Assembly: GCF_003434305.1 (NCBI RefSeq)
Contig: NZ_QKKX01000026.1
Location: 37,782 to 101,781, forward strand
Direction of reading: 5' to 3'
DNA from: Micromonospora sp. MW-13
GTDB lineage: Bacteria; Actinomycetota; Actinomycetes; Mycobacteriales; Micromonosporaceae
Length of the DNA stretch: 64,000 nucleotides
A program made the translations under genes and the position numbers. The notes under the pieces were generated by a model that was not told the DNA's origin, ran no database searches, and worked only from the letters and a program-made list of their open reading frames with translations. Within the stretch, counting starts at the first letter, position 1. Each line of letters opens with the position of its first letter. Below, one piece after another: positions 44,627-52,591 of the stretch.

Positions 44627-45556
44627 ATGCAGAACGCCGCGACCCCCCCGCCGTCAGGCGCACAGTGGACCATTTCCGCCGCCGGCCACGAGGCCGTCAT
44701 CGTGGAGGTGGGCGGTGGCCTGCGGACCTATCGGCACGACGGGGTCGACTACCTCGACGGGTACGCCCTCGACGAGGTCTGCCCCGGCGGGGCCGGGCAG
44801 GTGCTGGCCCCGTGGCCGAACCGGATCCGCGACGGGCAGTACTCCTTCGGGGAGCGGTCCCTGCAGCTCACGCTGACCGAGCCGACCCGGCACAACGCCA
44901 TCCACGGCCTGGTCAACTGGGTGCGGTGGCACCTGGTCGCGCAGGCCGACGACGCGGTGACGGTCGGCTACGACCTGCCGCCGCAACCCGGCTACCCGTG
45001 GGGGCTGCGGTTGCGCACCCGGTACGCCGTGGGCCCGGACGGTCTGCTCGTCGAGCACGAGGTGACCAACGTCGGCGACGGGCCCTGCCCGTTCGGCTTC
45101 TCGACGCACCCTTACCTGCGGCTGCCCGGGGTGGCGGTCGACGACATCTCGCTCAGGGTGCCCGGACGGACCCGGGTGCTGCTGGACGGGCGGCTGTTGC
45201 CGGTCGGGGCGACGCCGGTCGCCGGCACCGAGTACGACTACACCAGCCCGCGGCGGATCGGCGAGGCGGTGCTCGACGCGACGTTCGGCGAGGTGGTCCG
45301 GGACGCCGACGGCGGCTCCTCGGTGACCCTGGCCGCCCCGGACGACGCCGCCACGGTGCGGATCTGGGCGGACCGGGAGTTCGGCTGGTGGCAGGTCTTC
45401 ACCGGGGACACCCTCAGCGGGGAGCGGCACCGGCGCTCGGTGGCCGTCGAGCCGATGACCTGCCCGCCGGACGCGTTCCGCTCGGGCAAGGACGTGATCA
45501 CGCTGGAGCCGGGGGACACCTGGCGGGGCGCCTGGGGCATCCGCCCCGGGGCCTGA
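44627..45556 (+). CDS. Aldose 1-epimerase family protein
   Basis: A 309-residue GalM-fold protein. Substrate-site blocks are VLAPWPNRIRDGQYSFG, the catalytic His in HNAIHGLVNWVRW, PFGFSTHPYLRL with the second His, and the catalytic Glu region SVAVEPMTCPPDAFRSG. It interconverts anomers of an aldose such as glucose or galactose, or a phosphorylated form. A nitroreductase follows 23 bp downstream. Confidence 0.9.
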   Translation: MQNAATPPPSGAQWTISAAGHEAVIVEVGGGLRTYRHDGVDYLDGYALDEVCPGGAGQVLAPWPNRIRDGQYSFGERSLQLTLTEPTRHNAIHGLVNWVRWHLVAQADDAVTVGYDLPPQPGYPWGLRLRTRYAVGPDGLLVEHEVTNVGDGPCPFGFSTHPYLRLPGVAVDDISLRVPGRTRVLLDGRLLPVGATPVAGTEYDYTSPRRIGEAVLDATFGEVVRDADGGSSVTLAAPDDAATVRIWADREFGWWQVFTGDTLSGERHRRSVAVEPMTCPPDAFRSGKDVITLEPGDTWRGAWGIRPGA

Positions 45557-45579
45557 CCGGCCGGGCGCGAGGGAGCGGC

Positions 45580-46182
45580 ATGGAGTTCGCCGAGGTCGTC
45601 CGGCGGCGCCGGATGGTGCGCAACTACGACCCGGACCGCCCGGTCCCGCCCGAGGTGGTGGAGCGGCTGCTCGACCACGCGGTCCGGGCCCCGTCGGCCG
45701 GGTTCGCCCAGGGCTGGGGGTTCCTGGTGCTGGAGACGCCGGAGGACCGGGAGCGGTTCTGGGCGGCGACCACCCCGGACGGCGGCGGGCGGGAACGGTG
45801 GCTGGCCGGGATGCGGCGGGCGCCGCTGATCGTCGTGCCGCACGCCAACCGTTCGGCCTATCTGGAGCGGTACGCCGAGCCGGACAAGGGGTGGGCGGAC
45901 CGGTCGACCGAGCGGTGGCCGGTGCCGTACTGGCACGTCGACGCCGGCTTCGCCGCCCTGCTGATGCTGCTCACCGCAGTGGACGAGGGGTTGGGCGCGT
46001 GCTTCTTCGGCATCTCGCCGCAGCGCACCGCCGCGTACCGGCAGGCGTTCGGGGTGCCGGAGGAGTACCAGCCGATCGGGGCGCTCACCGTCGGCTATCG
46101 GGCGCCGGACCACCGGTCGCCGTCCCTGCGCCGGGGACGTCGCCCGGTCGACGAGGTGGTCCGCCGGGGCCGCTGGAGCTGA
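45580..46182 (+). CDS. Nitroreductase family protein
   Basis: A 200-residue FMN-binding fold. The start EVVRRRRMVRNYDPDRPVPP is the conserved phosphate-binding block, followed by HAVRAPSAGFAQGWGFLVLE, an insertion with WPVPYWHVDAGFAALLMLLT, and PIGALTVGYRAPDHRSPS at the end. It reduces nitro compounds, quinones or F420-related substrates; its own substrate is unknown. ATG 45580 has GGGAGC upstream. Confidence 0.88.
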   Translation: MEFAEVVRRRRMVRNYDPDRPVPPEVVERLLDHAVRAPSAGFAQGWGFLVLETPEDRERFWAATTPDGGGRERWLAGMRRAPLIVVPHANRSAYLERYAEPDKGWADRSTERWPVPYWHVDAGFAALLMLLTAVDEGLGACFFGISPQRTAAYRQAFGVPEEYQPIGALTVGYRAPDHRSPSLRRGRRPVDEVVRRGRWS

Positions 46183-46350
46183 CCGGTCCGCCGGGTCCGG
46201 CGGCGGCGAATGCGACATGAGGGAGTAAAACGCGGTGTGCATCGGGCGGCTACGCTGGCACGGTCATCGGTGCCGCGTCGCGCGGCGCCACACCGTGATG
46301 CGACCCCGTGCGGGTGGGTCGGCCCGGTCAGGGGAGGAGAGCGTGCCGTC

Positions 46351-46656
46351 GTGATCTTCAGAGCGGTCCGGGACGGGCGTCCCTACCCGGAGCACAATCT
46401 GACGCTCAAGCAGTGGGCGGAGATCCCGCCGCGCCCGCTGCGACTGGACCAGTTGATCACCACCAAGCGTGAGCTGGCGCTGGACAAGCTGCTCGCCGAG
46501 GACTCGACCTTCTACGGCGACCTGTTCCCGCACGTGGTGCAGTGGAACGGCGGGCTGTACCTGGAGGACGGGCTGCACCGCGCGTTGCGCGCCGCCCTCC
46601 AGCAGCGCAACCAGATCCACGCCCGGGTGCTGGTGCTCTCCGGCCAGGCCGACTGA
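46351..46656 (+). CDS. Conserved actinobacterial protein with ParB/Srx-like motif
   Basis: A 101-residue protein. RLDQLITTKRELALDKLLA is followed by VVQWNGGLYLEDGLHRALRA. The latter resembles the DGHHR-type motif of ParB/sulfiredoxin-fold proteins, which bind nucleotide phosphates. Homologues are widespread in actinobacteria and are sometimes labelled VapB-like antitoxin, but no toxin gene is adjacent. GTG 46351 follows GGGGAGGAGAG. The function is unknown. Confidence 0.7.
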   Translation: MIFRAVRDGRPYPEHNLTLKQWAEIPPRPLRLDQLITTKRELALDKLLAEDSTFYGDLFPHVVQWNGGLYLEDGLHRALRAALQQRNQIHARVLVLSGQAD

Positions 46657-46688
46657 CGGGCGTCGGCGGCGCGCGCCTGAGGGGTCGT

Positions 46689-46694
46689 TAGGGT
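46689..46694 (+). promoter_or_regulatory. -10 box of a leaderless promoter (acyl-CoA dehydrogenase)
   Basis: TAGGGT ends 7 nt before the ATG at 46702 and overlaps the in-frame GTG at 46693, arguing against that earlier start. Confidence 0.5.
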
Positions 46695-46701
46695 GGCAGC
46701 C

Positions 46702-47871
46702 ATGAGCCCCGTCTCGCCGTTCGACCTGCTGGACCTGGACTCCCTCCTCGACGACGAGGAGCGGCAGATCCGGGCCGTCGTGCGCCGGCTCGTCGACGAC
46801 CGGGTCCGCCCGCAGGTCGCCGACTGGTACGAACAGGGCCACGTGCCGGTCCGGGAACTGGCCCGCGAGTTCGGCAGGCTCGGCCTGCTCGGCATGCACC
46901 TGACCGGGTACGGCTGCGCCGGCTCGTCGGCCGTCGCGTACGGGCTGGCCTGCCTGGAACTGGAGGCCGGCGACTCCGGCGTCCGGTCGCTGGTCTCCGT
47001 GCAGGGCTCGCTGGCCATGTACGCGATCTGGCGCTACGGCAGCGACGAGCAGAAGCGGCGCTGGCTGCCGGCGATGGCCGCGGGCGAGGCGATCGGGTGT
47101 TTCGGGCTGACCGAGCCCGACCACGGCTCCGACCCGGCGTCGATGGCCACCCGGGCCCGCCGCGACGGCGACGACTGGGTGCTGCACGGCGGCAAGATGT
47201 GGATCACCAACGCGCCGGTCGCCGACGTCGCGGTGATCTGGGCCCGCGCGGACGAGGGAGTGCGCGGTTTCGCCGTACCGATGGACATACCCGGGGTGTC
47301 GGTGCGCGAGATCCGGCGCAAGATGTCGCTGCGCGCCTCCGTGACCGGCGAGATCGCCCTGGCCGACGTCCGGCTCCCGGCGGACGCCCTGCTGCCCGGG
47401 GCCGCCGGGCTCAAGGCCCCGCTGAGCTGCCTCACCGAGGCCCGGCACGGCATCGTCTGGGGCGCGCTCGGCGCGGCCCGCGACTGCCTGGAGACGGCCC
47501 TGTCGTACGCGACCACCCGCACCCAGTTCGGCCGGCCGCTGGCCGGGTTCCAGCTCACCCAGGCCAAGCTCGCCGACATGGCGGTCGAGTGGCAGAAGGG
47601 TGTCCTGCTGGCGCTGCACCTGGGGCGGCTCGCCGACGCCGGGAGGCTGCGCCCCGAGCAGGTCAGCGTGGGGAAGCTGAACAACGTCCGGGAGGCGCTG
47701 GCCATCGCCCGGCAGTGCCGCACCATCCTCGGCGCGAACGGGGTCTCCGGCGAGTACCCGGTCATGCGGCACGCGAACAATCTGGAGAGCGTGCTCACCT
47801 ACGAGGGCACCTCGGAGATCCACCAGCTCGTCATCGGGCAGCGGCTCACCGGGCTCTCCGCGTTCGCCTGA
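46702..47871 (+). CDS. Acyl-CoA dehydrogenase (glutaryl-CoA-dehydrogenase-like)
   Basis: A 389-residue FAD enzyme. Blocks are AIGCFGLTEPDHGSDPASMA (FAD/substrate signature), WITNAPVADVAVIWARAD, RTQFGRPLAGFQLTQAKLAD, and the C-terminal YEGTSEIHQLVIGQRLTG with catalytic Glu. The YEGT position and overall pattern are nearest to glutaryl-CoA or short-chain acyl-CoA dehydrogenases. ATG 46702 is supported by the leaderless promoter. Confidence 0.9.
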   Translation: MSPVSPFDLLDLDSLLDDEERQIRAVVRRLVDDRVRPQVADWYEQGHVPVRELAREFGRLGLLGMHLTGYGCAGSSAVAYGLACLELEAGDSGVRSLVSVQGSLAMYAIWRYGSDEQKRRWLPAMAAGEAIGCFGLTEPDHGSDPASMATRARRDGDDWVLHGGKMWITNAPVADVAVIWARADEGVRGFAVPMDIPGVSVREIRRKMSLRASVTGEIALADVRLPADALLPGAAGLKAPLSCLTEARHGIVWGALGAARDCLETALSYATTRTQFGRPLAGFQLTQAKLADMAVEWQKGVLLALHLGRLADAGRLRPEQVSVGKLNNVREALAIARQCRTILGANGVSGEYPVMRHANNLESVLTYEGTSEIHQLVIGQRLTGLSAFA

Positions 47872-47894
47872 CCGCCGCGCCCGTCGCCCGGCCG

Positions 47895-47911
47895 GCGCAC
47901 CTGCGGTGCGC
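47895..47911. terminator. Small hairpin between convergent genes
   Basis: GCGCACC pairs with GGTGCGC around a 3-nt loop, between the acyl-CoA dehydrogenase and the convergent lectin gene. Confidence 0.45.
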
Positions 47912-48005
47912 GTACCGCGGCGGACGAGTGACCGGGCCTGTTCCGCGCGGACTGCCCCGACCCACTGTCGCACGGCCGAGGCAGTCGGAGGAATGGTCGG
48001 CCGCC

Positions 48006-48587
48006 CTACGGGAAGGCGAGGTACCAGCGCTCGTTGTGGGGGGGCGTGGTGTTGCAGGGGAATTGCAGCATTTCGGCATTGTTCGACGTGCTGGCACCGG
48101 TGATGGTGAGGCAGAGTCCGCTGTGGACGTTGCGGATTTGGTATTCCCGGTTACCGGTTACGTCCACGAACGTCCATCGGCGTGCCGGGTTCGTGTCACA
48201 GTTGTATTGCACGATCTTCAGGTCGACTGCGGTGCCGCCCCCCTCGGGGGTCAGGCACTTTCCGCCGAGCACGTTGATGATCTGGTAGACGCTCGTGCCG
48301 GTCACGTCCACGAGCACCCAGCGGCGTGACAGGTCGGCGTCACAGTTGTACTGCACCAGGATGGCGTTGTTGGACGTGACGCCGCCGGCCGGGGTCAGGC
48401 ACTTCGCGCTGTGCGAGCTGATCAGGAAGTACGGGCCGATCGGGCTGGTCGACTGGCTGGAGACATCGCTTTTCGGGGCGGGTACGGCACCGGCGGGCTG
48501 AGACGGCCTCGCCATCGCGGGTGGGGCGAGGGCGGCCACCATGATGGCGACCAGTGCGGTGGATATCTTGACGACGGAACGGATCAT
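48006..48587 (-). CDS. Secreted ricin B-type lectin (CBM13-like)
   Basis: A 193-residue exported protein. The signal peptide covers about residues 1-26 (IRSVVKISTALVAIMVAAL, APPAMA). The rest is one beta-trefoil with three repeats, each carrying a CL motif and an NC/PC pair: SAKCLTPAGG, GKCLTPEGGG, GLCLTITGAS with QYNCD, QYNCD and QFPCN. It would bind galactose-type or other glycans outside the cell. No catalytic domain is fused. Base composition is less GC-rich than its neighbours, suggesting transfer. Confidence 0.88.
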   Translation of the reverse strand: MIRSVVKISTALVAIMVAALAPPAMARPSQPAGAVPAPKSDVSSQSTSPIGPYFLISSHSAKCLTPAGGVTSNNAILVQYNCDADLSRRWVLVDVTGTSVYQIINVLGGKCLTPEGGGTAVDLKIVQYNCDTNPARRWTFVDVTGNREYQIRNVHSGLCLTITGASTSNNAEMLQFPCNTTPPHNERWYLAFP

Positions 48588-48889
48588 TCTCTCTCCCTAC
48601 GGGTGTGTGGCGGAGATGCTGGACGAAGGGAGTGTGACATGCGTCGATATTTGGAGTCGTGGGCTGTCGTGAAGACGACTCCGCGAAGAATGGGAAGCGG
48701 TTCTTGACCGCCACCCGGCTACTACGACGCAAGAGCCGAAGGCAAACGCCGCAATGTGCCCTCAGCTTCCTCGCCCGACGCCGCTACGACGTCCTTATGC
48801 CATGCCCCGCGACAAGAACCCCTGCCATCCCCACGCCCAACCGCGCCCGTCTCCGCCGGGCGAACCCATAGGGACGCCCCCGGGCGGCG
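48588..48889. other. Gene-free gap upstream of the lectin gene
   Basis: About 300 bp of lower GC content. It should hold the lectin promoter. No supported coding frame, repeat or RNA was recognised in it. Confidence 0.4.
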
Positions 48890-49141
48890 TCACCCCCGAG
48901 CGCGCGCCCAGGACAGGAACCGGTCGGTAAGGTCGGTGGGCGGCGCGCCGGGCGTCAACGCCGCGAGCTGGGTGGCGGCCTCCACCTTCAGGGTGGCCAG
49001 GTAGATCAGCAGGGCCGTGCGGTTGCCCCGATACTCGGTCAGCAGCGACAGTCGCGCCATGCCGCAGGGCCACGGGTGGCCGCAGACCCGGCACAGCCAG
49101 ATCGGGCGGACCGGCAGGTGCGGGCGGGCGGCGCGGGACAT
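48890..49141 (-). CDS. Small Cys-containing actinobacterial protein
   Basis: An 83-residue protein. IWLCRVCGHPWPCGMARLSL has a CxxC...C arrangement, followed by LTEYRGNRTALLIYLATLKV and APPTDLTDRFLSWARARG. Such proteins are conserved in Micromonospora-like genomes and sometimes mislabelled flavin reductase; no flavin motif is seen. Its ATG overlaps the stop of the preceding gene (TGATG), so the two are coupled. Metal binding is plausible. Confidence 0.7.
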   Translation of the reverse strand: MSRAARPHLPVRPIWLCRVCGHPWPCGMARLSLLTEYRGNRTALLIYLATLKVEAATQLAALTPGAPPTDLTDRFLSWARARG

Positions 49142-49347
49142 CAGCGCGGGCCCCGGTGCGGAGGAATCATCGGGCCGATCAGTGGCGGGTCGTACGGGAC
49201 CGGGTCCCGGGGTGGCGGGGCCGGCCTCGGCGCGGGCTTCGGATCGGCCGGCGTGGGCTCCGGCTCCGCCGCCCGGTGCGCCCGGCAGACCTGGCACACG
49301 CAGTGTCGGCCGCGCCGGGACCGGTGCCGTTTTCCTGGGTGCGACAT
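49141..49347 (-). CDS. Small basic CxxC protein
   Basis: A 68-residue protein: SHPGKRHRSRRGRHCVCQVC at the N-terminus gives three close cysteines plus His residues, a possible zinc knuckle, followed by a Pro-rich tail ending PYDPPLIGPMIPPHRGPR. ATG 49347 is preceded by GGAGAGG; the longer frame upstream is less likely. It is divergent from the XRE/DUF5753 gene and is the first gene of a two-gene operon. Confidence 0.6.
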   Translation of the reverse strand: MSHPGKRHRSRRGRHCVCQVCRAHRAAEPEPTPADPKPAPRPAPPPRDPVPYDPPLIGPMIPPHRGPR

Positions 49348-49556
49348 GACTTCGCCTCTCCGTCGAGATTGGAGAGGGGGCCGCCCGGTCGCCACGCGCA
49401 GGGAGGGACCGGGCGGCCCCCTCGACGAACGCGCCCGCCGGGGTCACCCCTCCACCGATCGCGTCGTCCCACCATTACCCTGCTGACTGTTGCGGACCGA
49501 ACACACTGCGTTGCACTATGACCTCCGGACGTTCGGAACGTTAGGGAGAACAAGGG

Positions 49557-50303
49557 ATGAATGGGGCCGTGAAGGCCGCGATGGCGGAGACGGGCCACAC
49601 GGCCGACAGCCTCGCGGCCGAGATAGGCGTGGACCCGAAGACCGCAGCCAAGTGGGCGAGCCACGGACGGATTCCGCAGACGAGACACCGCGCCAAGGTC
49701 GCGCAACTTCTCGGCAAGGACGTATTGGAGCTGTGGCCGGACGTAATGCGACGAAAGGAACCGGCCTGGTTCCGCCCGTGGACCGACATCGAACGCGAGG
49801 CGGTCGGCCTGCGCTGGTATGAATCTGCCGTTCTTCCAGGGCTTCTCCAGACGGAGGCATACGCCCGGGGCGTCCTCGCGAGTGGTCCACTCGTGGCTGA
49901 TGTGGACGACCACGTCGAGTCCCGCCTCCGGCGGCAGGCTGTGGTGTTCGACCGGCCGCGTCCCCCGCTGGCGATCTTCGTGATCGACGAGGCGGCGCTT
50001 CTACGTGGTCACCCCGACGTGATGGACGCACAACTCGACCACCTCGTGACCATGGCACAGCGGCCCAACGTCATGGTGCACGTGCTACCGCTGCGCGCTG
50101 GCCTACACCCGGGCCAAGCTGGGCCGTTCATCATCGCGAGCACCCCGGACGGAGAGGATGTCGGCTACCTCGATGACCAGGCCGCCGGCCGCGTCACGAA
50201 TGACATTGCTCCACTCTGGGCGGTTTGGGATACCGTCAGATCGGTCTCGTTGCCGCGAGACCAGACCATCGACCTGCTGAGGGCGAGAGCATGGATGACC
50301 TGA
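49557..50303 (+). CDS. XRE-family regulator with DUF5753 domain
   Basis: A 248-residue protein. The N-terminal HTH is DSLAAEIGVDPKTAAKWASH with VAQLLGKDVLELWPD, a form more usual in other actinobacterial regulators. It is joined to a DUF5753 domain (YESAVLPGLLQTEAYARGVL, RPNVMVHVLPLRAGLHPG, VGYLDDQAAGRVTNDIAP). XRE-DUF5753 proteins pair with small DUF397 proteins in Streptomyces (Scr1-type antitoxin/toxin-like pairs, BldB-related biology). It overlaps the DUF397 gene by 13 bp. Confidence 0.9.
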   Translation: MNGAVKAAMAETGHTADSLAAEIGVDPKTAAKWASHGRIPQTRHRAKVAQLLGKDVLELWPDVMRRKEPAWFRPWTDIEREAVGLRWYESAVLPGLLQTEAYARGVLASGPLVADVDDHVESRLRRQAVVFDRPRPPLAIFVIDEAALLRGHPDVMDAQLDHLVTMAQRPNVMVHVLPLRAGLHPGQAGPFIIASTPDGEDVGYLDDQAAGRVTNDIAPLWAVWDTVRSVSLPRDQTIDLLRARAWMT

Positions 50304-50485
50304 CCGGCGCGCGGTGGCGGAAGTCCACCCGTAGCAGCTCCAACGGCGGCGCGTGTGTGGAGGTCGCCGACAACCTTCCCGGCGTCGTCGGCGTACGGGA
50401 CTCAAAGGATGTGACTGGCCCGGCTCTCACGTTCGTGCCGGTCGCGTGGCGCGCCTTCGTCGCACACGTCGCCAATCGGGCCTGA
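50291..50485 (+). CDS. DUF397 domain protein
   Basis: A 64-residue protein with the full DUF397 pattern: ARWRKSTRSSSNGGACVEVA, then VVGVRDSKD and FVPVAWRAFVAHV. It partners the XRE-DUF5753 protein encoded just upstream, with overlapping genes. Family members act as developmental or toxin-like effectors restrained by the XRE partner; the biochemical activity is not established. Confidence 0.92.
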   Translation: MDDLTGARWRKSTRSSSNGGACVEVADNLPGVVGVRDSKDVTGPALTFVPVAWRAFVAHVANRA

Positions 50486-50558
50486 CCCGTCGCAGGCACG
50501 AAGCGCCCGTCCCTGGGTGGATTCCGAGGGTCGTCGCAACACCTGTCTGTTGTGGGAT

Positions 50559-50861
50559 CTACTGAGTGAGGGCTTGGACGAGCTGGTCGAGGGTGGGCGA
50601 ACCCGCGAGACCTTCTGGTGTGCTGTAGACCCGGCAGCTCAGGGAGCCGACGTCGTCTGCCGTGGGGAAGGGGTCGCGGCCGTTGATGCGGATTGTGGGT
50701 GACCCGGGGAACCCCAGTTTCCGAGCCTGCTCGTCCGTCTCGACGGGGCGGAGACCCACTTGCAGGTCGAGGCGGCCCACGACCGTGAGGGCTTCCCTGA
50801 GGCGTTCTTTTGCGAGGTGCCAGTTCGGGCAGCCGGCAAAGTAGAACAGCTCGATGTTCAC
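50559..50861 (-). CDS. Thioredoxin-fold protein
   Basis: A 100-residue thioredoxin-like protein: IELFYFAGCPNWHLAKERLR at the start, with a single Cys in the CPNW active-site position, and the cis-Pro motif FPGSPTIRINGRDPF in the middle, then LSCRVYSTPEGLAGSPTLDQ. Such proteins often lie near alkylmercury-lyase-type or redox genes; none is seen here. GTG 50861 is chosen; the frame extends upstream over the IS30 fragment but loses similarity. Confidence 0.75.
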   Translation of the reverse strand: MNIELFYFAGCPNWHLAKERLREALTVVGRLDLQVGLRPVETDEQARKLGFPGSPTIRINGRDPFPTADDVGSLSCRVYSTPEGLAGSPTLDQLVQALTQ

Positions 50862-50916
50862 ACGCTCATGATGCCTCGGTCTCAGGCGGGGGCTTCGAGA
50901 AGGCGAGATGTCCGCT

Positions 50917-51039
50917 GGCTGGGGTCTCCCAGCCCAGGGCTTTGCGTGGTCTGCTGTTGAGTTCGGCGGCGACGGCGTCCAGGTCGTCGCGCGTGTGTAT
51001 CGACAGGTCTGTCCCCTCGGGGAAGTACGGCCCTCGCCG
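50917..51039 (-). pseudogene. IS30-family transposase, C-terminal fragment
   Basis: About 41 codons read [20 protein letters not shown], then [20 protein letters not shown]. This is the conserved C-terminal block of IS30 transposases (YFPKGTDLS ... ELNxRPRKxLGW). Homology stops abruptly on both sides; no HTH, DDE core or inverted repeats remain. The fragment lies 60 bp from the decayed end of the CRISPR array. Confidence 0.85.
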
Positions 51040-51099
51040 AGCTGGGCAATTGCGCGGGAAGCAGCCGGCCGGCACAGGCAACAAGGACCGCGACACCCG

Positions 51100-52224
51100 A
51101 TGACCCCGCCTGCGCGGGGAGTAGATCCCCTCCGGCCGGGGCGAGATCCAACCCGGATTACCCCCACCGCAAGCGCGAGGGAGCAGTTCTGCACCCCCGG
51201 CCACCGAGCCGCCACCACCGGATCACCCCCGCGTGCGCGGGGAGCAGAGGATCAGGAACCCCGCCTCCAGTTCGGTGATGGGATCACCCCCGCGTGCGCT
51301 GGGAGCAGGGCCCTCGTGCCGCCGCGTCGGAGCGTGCGTGCGGATCACCCCCGCGTGCGCGGGGAGCAGGCATGACCGGCCGCACCTACACCCACCCGAG
51401 CGGGATCACCCCCGCGTGCGCGGGGAGCAGTCCACCGTGTTGGTCACGCCAACCTTGGTGTCGGGATCACCCCCGCGTGCGCGGGGAGCAGTCCACGTTC
51501 CGAGTCTCACTCACGGCTTAAACAGGATCACCCCCGCGTGCGCGGGGAGCAGAAGACGACAACGGCCGGGCATCTCGGGCAGGCGGGATCACCCCCGCGT
51601 GCGCGGGGAGCAGAGGTCCACCCCGCACAGGGCGGTCGTGCCTCGCGGATCACCCCCGCGTGCGCGGGGAGCAGGCGCCCAGCGCGGTCCACTCGGCGGC
51701 GGTCGCCGGATCACCCCCGCGTGCGCGGGGAGCAGGGCCAACCCGGGGCGGCTCACCGACTCGCGCCGGGGATCACCCCCGCGTGCGCGGGGAGCAGGCG
51801 AACCGCGCCGCGTTGGCGGCAACAACGATGGGATCACCCCCGCGTGCGCGGGGAGCAGGTCAAGGAAATCGCTCCGACGGGCGGTATTCGTGGATCACCC
51901 CCGCGTGCGCGGGGAGCAGAGGTCTTGCAAGCTCCCCATGGCGTCAACTTAGGGATCACCCCCGCGTGCGCGGGGAGCAGACGTGGTGCTTTGACAATTC
52001 CTAGCCGTTCCGCGGATCACCCCCGCGTGCGCGGGGAGCAGCGACGGTTGCGCCGGCCGTGCTTGGGAGTCTCGGGATCACCCCCGCGTGCGCGGGGAGC
52101 AGGATCAGGAGGCGCGGCTGGCCGCGCGGTTGGCCGGATCACCCCCGCGTGCGCGGGGAGCAGGGTCCCCCCGGGTGGCGGCGGTGGTCCTTCCCAGGAT
52201 CACCCCCGCGTGCGCGGGGAGCAG
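51100..52224 (-). CRISPR. Type I-E-like CRISPR array, no cas genes nearby
   Basis: Seventeen 28-nt repeats begin at 51220 and recur every 61 bp (once 62) to 52197-52224. The plus-strand core is CACCCCCGCGTGCGCGGGG; read on the minus strand each begins CTGCTCCCCGCG and ends GGTGATCC, the usual actinobacterial I-E orientation with an 8-nt handle. Spacers are 33 nt (one 34), all different. One repeat (51281-51308) has a G-to-T change at 51300 that breaks the stem. Two decayed repeats lie at 51100-51125 and 51155-51186, marking the old, leader-distal end. Confidence 0.95.
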
Positions 52225-52320
52225 ACTTCTTGAGCTGGGGCGTTATAGATCAACTCCCCGGTTTTCCTTCACTTTGCCGCGCAAGATCGTCTCCCGGGTG
52301 GCGATGAGCTGAGCGTTTCG
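52225..52320 (-). promoter_or_regulatory. Probable CRISPR leader
   Basis: Directly adjoining the last perfect repeat on the side opposite the decayed repeats. It is less GC-rich than its surroundings; on the minus strand it contains AAGTGAAGGAAAACC and ends AACGCCCCAGCTCAAGAAGT just before the first repeat. Position, composition and array polarity support leader function for minus-strand transcription. The outer border is approximate; the next 270 bp to the DUF4230 gene show nothing recognisable. Confidence 0.6.
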
Positions 52321-52591
52321 CGAGCCGGACACAGCGTAGGTCGGGATCGGGGCCGGCGGGTAGCTGTGTCCGGCGTCGGGACAGGTCCCAGTCTCCCCCG
52401 CCGCGCTCCGGCTGGCCCACCACTCGCCGGGGCGGGCTGGTGACCTGGTACGACGACACAGGCCCGGCATGGCGCGGAGAGGCCCGTCCAGAACGCGACA
52501 CAGGCGGACCGGATGCTCGCCTCGCGGGTGTCGCATGAGGGCCGTACCGTCATCGGCAGAACGATGTGTCCGATCGAGGATGGTGAGCGTG

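Noticed and set aside
46351..46656. VapB-type antitoxin
   Set aside because: No PIN-domain toxin or other toxin is adjacent, and the DGLHR motif suits a ParB/Srx-like fold better.
50520..50562. Possible IS30 terminal sequence (GGTCGTCGCAACACC)
   Set aside because: It resembles insertion-sequence ends from memory only; no matching inverted partner was found.
51233..52312. Open frames of 74-239 codons with peptides such as ITPACAGSR and DHPRVRGEQ
   Set aside because: They are translations of the CRISPR repeats and spacers; repeat periodicity of 61 bp explains them fully.
52243..52320. Minus-strand protein-like tail ATRETILRGKVKENRG next to the array
   Set aside because: It lies in the leader and reads AAGTGAAGGAAAA-type leader sequence; no family similarity or start signal supports a gene.
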